From assembly GCF_021602025.1 (NCBI RefSeq), contig NZ_BQHW01000013.1, forward strand, positions 91,313 to 155,312: a stretch of 64,000 bases of DNA. The letters run 5' to 3'. Under the pieces are notes generated by a model. The model worked only from the letters and a program-made list of their open reading frames with translations. It made no database searches and was not told where the DNA came from. Position numbers and translations under genes: made by a program. Of the stretch, positions 57,478 through 64,000 are shown piece by piece. How positions within the stretch are numbered: the stretch's first letter is position 1; every line of letters starts with the position of its first letter. The stretch is from Pseudomonas ceruminis. Lineage in GTDB: Bacteria; Pseudomonadota; Gammaproteobacteria; Pseudomonadales; Pseudomonadaceae.

Positions 57478-59202
57478 GTGGAGCTTTTATCTGGCGCTGA
57501 GATGGTCGTCCGCTTTTTGCGTGACGAAGGCGTTAAGCACATCTACGGGTACCCTGGTGGTGCTCTCCTGCATGTTTACGACGCCCTGTTCAAGGAACCG
57601 GAAGTCGAGCACATCCTGGTTCGTCACGAGCAGGCGGCTACCCATATGGCGGACGGCTACGCTCGCGCTACCGGCAAGGCCGGCGTGGTGCTGGTAACCT
57701 CCGGCCCGGGCGCAACCAACGCCATCACCGGCATTGCCACCGCCTACATGGACTCGATCCCGATGGTCATCCTGTCTGGCCAGGTGCCTAGCACCATGGT
57801 CGGTACCGATGCCTTCCAGGAAACTGACATGATCGGTATCTCGCGGCCGATCGTGAAGCACAGCTTCATGATCAAACATGCCACCGAGATTCCGGAAGTT
57901 CTGAAAAAAGCCTTCTACCTGGCGCAATCCGGCCGTCCGGGCCCGGTCGTGGTCGACATTCCAAAAGATATGACCAACCCGGCCGAGAAGTTCGAGTACG
58001 TCTATCCGAAGAAGGTCAAGCTGCGTTCCTACAGCCCAGCGGTGCGTGGCCACTCCGGCCAGATCCGCAAGGCCGCCGAGATGCTGCTGGCTGCCAAGCG
58101 TCCAATCGTCTACGCAGGCGGTGGCGTGATCCTGGGCGGTGGCTCCGAAGCCCTGACCGAGATCGCCAAATCGCTGAACCTGCCGGTGACCAATACCCTC
58201 ATGGGGCTGGGTGGCTTCCCGGGCACCGACCGCCAGTTCCTCGGTATGCTCGGTATGCACGGCAGCTTCACCGCCAACATGGCCATGCACAATGCCGACG
58301 TGATCTTCGCCGTTGGTGCGCGCTTCGATGACCGCGTGGTCAACGGCCCGGCCAAGTTCTGCCCGAACGCCAAGATCATCCACATCGACATCGACCCGGC
58401 GTCGATCTCGAAGATGATCAAGGCCGATGTTCCGATCGTCGGCCCAGTCGACAGCGTGCTCAGCGAAATGCTCGGCATCCTCAAGGAAATCGGCGAGCAG
58501 CCTGACAAGGCGGCGCTCGATGCCTGGTGGAAGCAGATCGACGAATGGCGTGGCAATGGCGACCTGTTCCCCTATGACCGGGGCGACGGCAATGTCATCA
58601 AGCCACAGACCGTGATCGAAACCCTCTGCGAAGTGACCAAGGGTGATGCCTTCGTTACCTCAGACGTGGGTCAGCACCAGATGTTTGCGGCGCAGTATTA
58701 CCGCTTCAACAAGCCTAACCGCTGGATCAACTCCGGTGGCCTGGGCACCATGGGCTTCGGTTTCCCGGCGGCCATGGGCGTCAAGCTCAACTTCCCGGAT
58801 CAGGACGTGGCCTGTGTCACTGGCGAAGGCAGTATCCAGATGAACATCCAGGAACTGTCCACCTGCATGCAGTACGGCCTGCCGGTGAAGATCGTCAACC
58901 TGAACAACGGCGTGCTGGGCATGGTCCGTCAGTGGCAGGACATGGCCTACAACGGCCGTCACTCGCACTCTTATGTCGAGTCGCTGCCTGACTTCATCAA
59001 GCTGGCCGAGGCCTATGGCCATGTGGGTATCCGCATCACCAGCCTGAAGGACCTCAAGCCCAAGCTGGAAGAAGCGTTCGCGATGAAGGACCGTCTGGTG
59101 TTCATCGACATCGCGGTTGACCGTACCGAGCACGTCTATCCGATGCAGATCAAGGATGGCTCGATGCGTGATATGTGGCTGAGCAAGACGGAGCGTACCT
59201 GA
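57478..59202 (+). CDS. ilvI: Acetolactate synthase large subunit
   Basis: 574 residues (often labelled ilvI or ilvB). It condenses two pyruvates, or pyruvate and 2-ketobutyrate, for valine/leucine/isoleucine synthesis with TPP, FAD and Mg. The catalytic Glu is in [18 protein letters not shown]; the TPP-binding motif is [29 protein letters not shown]. The GTG at 57478 ([18 protein letters not shown]) has GAGGT 7 nt upstream; a longer in-frame opening from 57364 is rejected. ilvH follows 1 bp later. Confidence 0.97.
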   Translation: MELLSGAEMVVRFLRDEGVKHIYGYPGGALLHVYDALFKEPEVEHILVRHEQAATHMADGYARATGKAGVVLVTSGPGATNAITGIATAYMDSIPMVILSGQVPSTMVGTDAFQETDMIGISRPIVKHSFMIKHATEIPEVLKKAFYLAQSGRPGPVVVDIPKDMTNPAEKFEYVYPKKVKLRSYSPAVRGHSGQIRKAAEMLLAAKRPIVYAGGGVILGGGSEALTEIAKSLNLPVTNTLMGLGGFPGTDRQFLGMLGMHGSFTANMAMHNADVIFAVGARFDDRVVNGPAKFCPNAKIIHIDIDPASISKMIKADVPIVGPVDSVLSEMLGILKEIGEQPDKAALDAWWKQIDEWRGNGDLFPYDRGDGNVIKPQTVIETLCEVTKGDAFVTSDVGQHQMFAAQYYRFNKPNRWINSGGLGTMGFGFPAAMGVKLNFPDQDVACVTGEGSIQMNIQELSTCMQYGLPVKIVNLNNGVLGMVRQWQDMAYNGRHSHSYVESLPDFIKLAEAYGHVGIRITSLKDLKPKLEEAFAMKDRLVFIDIAVDRTEHVYPMQIKDGSMRDMWLSKTERT

Positions 59203-59203
59203 T

Positions 59204-59695
59204 ATGCGGCACATCATTTCCCTGCTGCTGGAAAACGAACCCGGTGCGTTGTCCCGTGTGGTCGGCCTGTTCTCCCAGCGCAACTACAACATTGAAAGCC
59301 TGACCGTGGCACCGACCGAAGACCCGACCCTGTCGCGTCTGACGCTGACCACCGTTGGCCATGACGAAGTGATCGAACAGATCACCAAGAACCTCAACAA
59401 GCTGGTCGAAGTGGTCAAGCTTGTGGACCTGTCGGAAAGCGCTCACATCGAGCGCGAACTGATGCTGGTCAAGGTCAAGGCCACCGGTGCCCAGCGTGCC
59501 GAGATCAAGCGCACCACGGATATCTTCCGTGGCCAGATCGTCGATGTGACCGCCAGCGTGTACACCGTGCAGCTGAGCGGCACCAGCGACAAACTGGACA
59601 GCTTCATCCAGGCGATCGGCACCGCATCGATTCTCGAAACCGTGCGCAGTGGCGTTACCGGCATTGCCCGTGGCGACAAAGTGCTCAGCATCTAA
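59204..59695 (+). CDS. ilvH: Acetolactate synthase small (regulatory) subunit
   Basis: 163 residues. An N-terminal ACT domain (MRHIISLLLENEPGALSRVVGLFSQRNYNIESLTVAPTED) binds valine for feedback inhibition; the C-terminal half matches the IlvH family (DIFRGQIVDVTASVYTVQLSG). It starts 1 bp after ilvI, so they are co-translated. Confidence 0.97.
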   Translation: MRHIISLLLENEPGALSRVVGLFSQRNYNIESLTVAPTEDPTLSRLTLTTVGHDEVIEQITKNLNKLVEVVKLVDLSESAHIERELMLVKVKATGAQRAEIKRTTDIFRGQIVDVTASVYTVQLSGTSDKLDSFIQAIGTASILETVRSGVTGIARGDKVLSI

Positions 59696-59708
59696 ATTCA
59701 AAAATTAG

Positions 59709-60767
<1,059 letters not shown>

Positions 60768-60783
60768 GTCTTATCGAAAGATG

Positions 60784-60810
60784 AAAAACGCGGCTTCGGC
60801 CGCGTTTTTT
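60784..60810 (+). terminator. Intrinsic terminator of ilvC
   Basis: Stem AAAAACGCGGC / GCCGCGTTTTT with a TTCG-type loop and a T-run; A/T flanks make it potentially bidirectional. Confidence 0.92.
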
Positions 60811-60917
60811 CGTTCTGGCAGTCAGCTTCTGGTATAAAGCAGACCAGTGGCCTGCCGTCAGAACCTGTTTCGCGGGCCCGTGTCGAACATTTTCCATCCT
60901 GTTGCAAGGTACCCTCC

Positions 60918-61769
60918 ATGAGCGAACGTCCCGAAGAGCCGAACAAGCCCTCCGACGCCGAAAGCCTGCTACCTGTCGATGAGCACGTTGAAGAAGGGCA
61001 TGACGCCGAAGGGCGCAAGGTGCGCCATCGCGGCATCTACCTGCTGCCCAACCTGTTTACCACCGCCAACCTGTTTGCCGGTTTCTACTCCATCATCAGC
61101 TCGATGAGCGCGCAGAGCGCCCTGAGCGCAGGCGACCCACGCGAGGCGAGCAAGTACTTCGCCTTCGCCGCCATCGCCATCTTCGTTGCCATGGTGCTTG
61201 ACGGCCTTGACGGTCGTGTTGCCCGTATGACCAACACCCAGAGCGCCTTCGGTGCCGAGTACGACTCGCTGTCGGACATGGTTGCCTTCGGCGTGGCGCC
61301 TGCCCTGTTGGCGTTCGGCTGGGCGCTGGGTGACATGGGCAAGGTCGGCTGGATGGTCGCCTTCATCTATGTAGCCGGTGCTGCGCTGCGCCTGGCGCGC
61401 TTCAACACCCAGGTCGGTACTGCCGACAAGCGCTATTTCATCGGCCTCGCCAGCCCGGCTGCTGCCGGTGTCGTGGCCGGTACCGTGTGGGCGTTCAGCG
61501 ACTATGGCATCCAGGGCTCCAAGCTGTCGTTCCTGGTGGCGCTGCTGGTGGCTGCCGCCGGCATGCTGATGGTCAGCAACATCAAGTACAACAGCTTCAA
61601 GGAGCTTGACCTCAAGGGCCGTGTGCCGTTCGTGGCGATCCTGGCGGTGGTGCTGGTGTTTGCCGTGGTATTCAGCGACCCGCCACGCATCCTGCTGTTG
61701 ATCTTCCTCGCCTACGCGGCATCGGGGCCCATCCAGTACCTGCTGCGTGGCCGTCGACGCAAAGCGTGA
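60918..61769 (+). CDS. pssA: CDP-diacylglycerol-serine O-phosphatidyltransferase
   Basis: 283 residues. It makes phosphatidylserine, the precursor of phosphatidylethanolamine, at the inner membrane. The CDP-alcohol phosphotransferase signature DG(x2)AR(x8)G(x3)D(x3)D is present as DGLDGRVARMTNTQSAFGAEYDSLSD (about 96-121), and about eight hydrophobic segments follow from residue 48. The charged N-terminal 40 residues are cytosolic. The ATG at 60918 is preceded by AAGG. The ilvC-pssA order is common in pseudomonads. Confidence 0.95.
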   Translation: MSERPEEPNKPSDAESLLPVDEHVEEGHDAEGRKVRHRGIYLLPNLFTTANLFAGFYSIISSMSAQSALSAGDPREASKYFAFAAIAIFVAMVLDGLDGRVARMTNTQSAFGAEYDSLSDMVAFGVAPALLAFGWALGDMGKVGWMVAFIYVAGAALRLARFNTQVGTADKRYFIGLASPAAAGVVAGTVWAFSDYGIQGSKLSFLVALLVAAAGMLMVSNIKYNSFKELDLKGRVPFVAILAVVLVFAVVFSDPPRILLLIFLAYAASGPIQYLLRGRRRKA

Positions 61770-61848
61770 TAAAGATTTAATGGTGGAATAACCCTCCGGC
61801 TCCATAGTCTTACTGGTACATCCGTTATCCAGTGCTGTGGAGCCGTCC

Positions 61849-62862
61849 ATGCTCATCAAGCTACCCCGGTCGTCCGATTGCAAAGCATCGGAGATCACAC
61901 CCGAAGGCATCTATCTTTCACGCCGAACCTTGCTAAGTGGCTCCCTGGCCGGGATTGCCCTGGGCGCATTGCCGACCCTGGGGTCTGCAGCCGAGGCCAG
62001 CCGTTACGCCGATGTCGAGGCGGGCGCTGCGCCAGGCTGGTTCACTGACAAGCTTGCCGCCACACGCTGGCAGGCGGTCACCGTCAAGGACGAGGCGATC
62101 ACACCGTTCAAGGATGCCACCCACTACAACAACTTCTATGAGTTCGGGCCTGACAAAGGCGACCCGGCGGCCAATAGCGCTAGCCTGAAGACCGAGCCGT
62201 GGTCTGTGGTGATCGATGGTGAGGTCGGTAAGCCTGGGCGTTATGCCCTGGAAGACTTCGTCAAACCCTACCAGCTCGAGGAACGTATCTACCGCTTGCG
62301 CTGCGTCGAGGCGTGGTCGATGGTCATACCGTGGCTCGGCTTCCCGTTGGCGCAAGTGCTCAAGCAGGTCGAGCCGACGTCGAAAGCGCGTTATGTACGG
62401 TTCGAGACCTTGAAGGACCCGGCGCACATGCCAGGGCAACGTTCTGGCTTTGCCCTGATCGACTGGCCGTATAGAGAAGGGCTGCGCCTGGATGAGGCGA
62501 TGCACCCGTTGGCCATCCTGGCGGTAGGGATGTATGGGCGTGAATTGGCCAACCAGAATGGCGCGCCGCTGCGTTTGGTGGTGCCTTGGAAATACGGGTT
62601 CAAGAGTATCAAGTCGATTGTGCGCATCAGTTTGGTGGCCGAGCAACCGCAAACGACCTGGGAAGGGCTGGCGCCGGATGAGTATGGTTTCTATGCGAAC
62701 GTGAACCCTGAAGTCGACCACCCACGCTGGAGCCAGGCACGTGAGCGGCGTCTGCCCAGCGGCCTGTTCAGCCCCAACGTGCGGCAGACGCAGATGTTCA
62801 ATGGTTACGCCGATGAGGTGGCGTCGCTGTATACCGGGCTCGACCTGCGGAAGAACTACTGA
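61849..62862 (+). CDS. msrP: Methionine sulfoxide reductase, catalytic subunit MsrP
   Basis: 337 residues (YedY). This periplasmic molybdopterin enzyme repairs oxidised methionines in envelope proteins. The twin-arginine signal is [25 protein letters not shown]; the molybdenum-ligating Cys is in [18 protein letters not shown]; the rest matches the sulfite-oxidase fold. The ATG at 61849 has GGAG 7 nt upstream; an ATG 12 nt earlier has none. The stop overlaps msrQ by 1 bp. Confidence 0.96.
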   Translation: MLIKLPRSSDCKASEITPEGIYLSRRTLLSGSLAGIALGALPTLGSAAEASRYADVEAGAAPGWFTDKLAATRWQAVTVKDEAITPFKDATHYNNFYEFGPDKGDPAANSASLKTEPWSVVIDGEVGKPGRYALEDFVKPYQLEERIYRLRCVEAWSMVIPWLGFPLAQVLKQVEPTSKARYVRFETLKDPAHMPGQRSGFALIDWPYREGLRLDEAMHPLAILAVGMYGRELANQNGAPLRLVVPWKYGFKSIKSIVRISLVAEQPQTTWEGLAPDEYGFYANVNPEVDHPRWSQARERRLPSGLFSPNVRQTQMFNGYADEVASLYTGLDLRKNY

Positions 62863-63476
62863 TGCGCTATCCCTGGTTGCGCCTGGCCATCTTTGTAGTG
62901 GGTTGCCTGTTCCCTGTGTGGTGGTTGTACGAGGCTGCGATGGGCCTCCTGGGGCCGGACCCAGGAAAGATCATGATGGACCGCGTCGGGTTGGGCGCGC
63001 TCACCTTTTTGCTGGTGACACTGAGCATGACGCCCCTGCAGCGGTTGACGGGGTGGTCGGGCTGGATCGTGGTGCGCCGGCAACTTGGGTTGTGGTGCTT
63101 TGCTTTTATCGTGATGCATATCCTCTGCTACCTGTTCTTCATCCTCGGGTTGGATTGGGGGCAGTTGACCGTAGAGTTGCGCAAGCGTCCCTACATAATT
63201 GTGGGCGCGCTGGGCTTCCTTGGCTTGTTGGCCTTGGCGGTGACATCCAATCGCTATAGCCAGCGCAAGTTGGGGGCGCGTTGGAAGAAACTGCATAAGC
63301 TGGTGTACGTGATTCTCGGGCTGGGGTTGCTGCACTTTTTGTGGATCGTTCGCTCCGATCTGCGGGAGTGGGCAATCTATGCGGGGATTGCTGGCTTACT
63401 CATGGTGTTGCGGATTCCAGCGGTGGCGCGGCGCGTGCCGCGAATCATCGGGCGTAGGGGCAGGGCGGTTTCGTAG
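62862..63476 (+). CDS. msrQ: Methionine sulfoxide reductase haem subunit MsrQ
   Basis: 204 residues, six membrane segments of the ferric-reductase-like family. MsrQ passes electrons from the quinone pool or flavin reductase to MsrP. Candidate haem-ligand histidines lie in [33 protein letters not shown]. It is coupled to msrP by a 1-bp overlap and is the last coding gene before the rRNA operon. Confidence 0.95.
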   Translation: MRYPWLRLAIFVVGCLFPVWWLYEAAMGLLGPDPGKIMMDRVGLGALTFLLVTLSMTPLQRLTGWSGWIVVRRQLGLWCFAFIVMHILCYLFFILGLDWGQLTVELRKRPYIIVGALGFLGLLALAVTSNRYSQRKLGARWKKLHKLVYVILGLGLLHFLWIVRSDLREWAIYAGIAGLLMVLRIPAVARRVPRIIGRRGRAVS

Positions 63477-63560
63477 CGGCTTGTCTTTCATTGTGCTCGG
63501 CGATGGGGCCGCCTTGATGGGGTCGTTTCCGTAAATGTTTCAAATAAATGAAATTAAGCC

Positions 63561-63588
63561 TTGACCTGCCTTCGAATCCCCTTATAAT
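63561..63588 (+). promoter_or_regulatory. rrn promoter P1
   Basis: TTGACC and a perfect TATAAT, spaced by 16 bp, followed by a GC-rich discriminator GCGCCCC. Confidence 0.88.
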
Positions 63589-63704
63589 GCGCCCCACTTC
63601 CAGCGTAGTCGGAACGAGAAACTCCTTGAGATTCAATGAGTTAATCGATCCAGGTAGTACTGGAAATGCTTCGGTCGTCTGATCGATAGCGGTTGAAACG
63701 GTGG

Positions 63705-63732
63705 TTGACAGCGCTTCTAAACGCTGTATGAT
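63705..63732 (+). promoter_or_regulatory. rrn promoter P2
   Basis: A perfect TTGACA and TATGAT, spaced by 16 bp, followed by the discriminator TCGCCTC. Confidence 0.88.
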
Positions 63733-63814
63733 TCGCCTCCCGCTACGAGAGATCGCAGCGAGTCAAGTGTTTGAAGCTAAACGAGTTTCTCGGCAAAAAC
63801 TTCAAAATAAACAC

Positions 63815-63842
63815 TTGACAGCAAATGAGGAAAGCGTAGAAT
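63815..63842 (+). promoter_or_regulatory. rrn promoter P3
   Basis: A perfect TTGACA and TAGAAT, spaced by 16 bp, with discriminator GCGCGCC and an A-rich upstream segment (63793-63811). Confidence 0.88.
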
Positions 63843-63878
63843 GCGCGCCTCGGTTGAGATGAAACGCTCTTAGCCAAA

Positions 63879-63892
63879 CGCTCTTTAACAAA
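63879..63892 (+). promoter_or_regulatory. boxA antitermination site of the rrn leader
   Basis: CGCTCTTTAACAA matches the bacterial rrn boxA consensus, the NusB/S10 binding site that lets rRNA transcription resist Rho. It lies 36 bp below the third promoter. Confidence 0.88.
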
Positions 63893-64000
63893 TTGAATCA
63901 AGCAATTCGTGTGGGTGCTTGTGAGTACGGACTGATAGTCACAAAGATTATCAGCATCACAAGTGGCCATGCGAGAAATCACATAGTCATTTGAGATTGC

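Larger units (their letters stand above)
63477..64000 (+). promoter_or_regulatory. rRNA operon promoter and leader region
   Basis: No protein gene. Three sigma70-type promoters stand in tandem (listed separately), the first and third preceded by A/T-rich UP-like sequence. Downstream lie boxA (GCTCTTTAACAA, within 63879-63892), a boxC-like GTGTGGG stretch near 63909, and the start of the long 16S leader. The 16S gene itself is not reached by base 64000. Confidence 0.9.

Noticed and set aside
63743-63982. Minus-strand ORF of 79 codons in the rrn promoter region
   Set aside because: It is antisense to three promoters and boxA, with no coding signature.

Overview
The window is a stretch of core chromosome from a fluorescent pseudomonad of the Pseudomonas putida group. 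The evidence is the GC-rich codon usage, the gene order dnaK-dnaJ-dapB-carA-carB-greA through to ilvIHC-pssA-msrPQ, the CbrA/CbrB/CrcZ and PrrF regulators, and REP palindromes of the P. putida type. No insertion sequence, prophage, CRISPR array, integron or plasmid function was seen.

Layout: 1-3.7 kb carries the 3' part of dnaK, then dnaJ and dapB. 4-9.4 kb carries the carA-carB-greA cluster and a DUF4149 membrane protein. 9.4-16 kb carries yhbY (minus strand), rlmE, ftsH, folP, glmM, tpiA, secG and tRNA-Leu. 16.1-25.2 kb is the translation and RNA-metabolism block: initiator tRNA-fMet, rimP, nusA, infB, rbfA, truB, rpsO, pnp. 25.3-32.6 kb is a patchier zone with a BON protein, a divergent monooxygenase/VOC pair, a large DUF748 protein with a C-terminal frameshift, an MpaB-type protein and acetyl-CoA synthetase. 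32.6-45.2 kb is a minus-strand block: pgi, panC, panB, folK, pcnB, the sRNA CrcZ, cbrB, cbrA, the tiny gene cbrX, gluQ and dksA. 45.3-51.7 kb carries an aminotransferase, sfsA, a Rieske protein, a haem-type ABC transporter with a ChaN-like lipoprotein, the iron-responsive sRNA PrrF and a TfoX C-terminal-domain protein. 51.9-63.5 kb carries a kinase-like AAA protein, mrcB, a TPR lipoprotein, yqcC, ilvI-ilvH-ilvC, pssA and msrP-msrQ. The last 0.5 kb is the promoter and leader region of an rRNA operon whose 16S gene begins just beyond the window.

How the parts work together: most of the window is translation, RNA processing, protein quality control and central biosynthesis (arginine/pyrimidines, lysine/cell wall, folate, pantothenate, branched-chain amino acids). 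Two regulatory circuits are readable from sequence alone. The first is cbrX-cbrA-cbrB followed by a sigma54 promoter with CbrB-like sites driving CrcZ, an RNA with six A-rich Hfq/Crc-type motifs (carbon catabolite repression). The second is a Fur-box promoter driving PrrF beside a haem transporter (iron homeostasis). I found no convincing previously undescribed multi-gene system. The most useful observations are short genes and RNAs that simple ORF calling misses (cbrX, CrcZ, PrrF), a frameshift in the DUF748 gene, a haem transporter without its receptor, a sigma54-like promoter before a BON protein, and several RNA leader structures.
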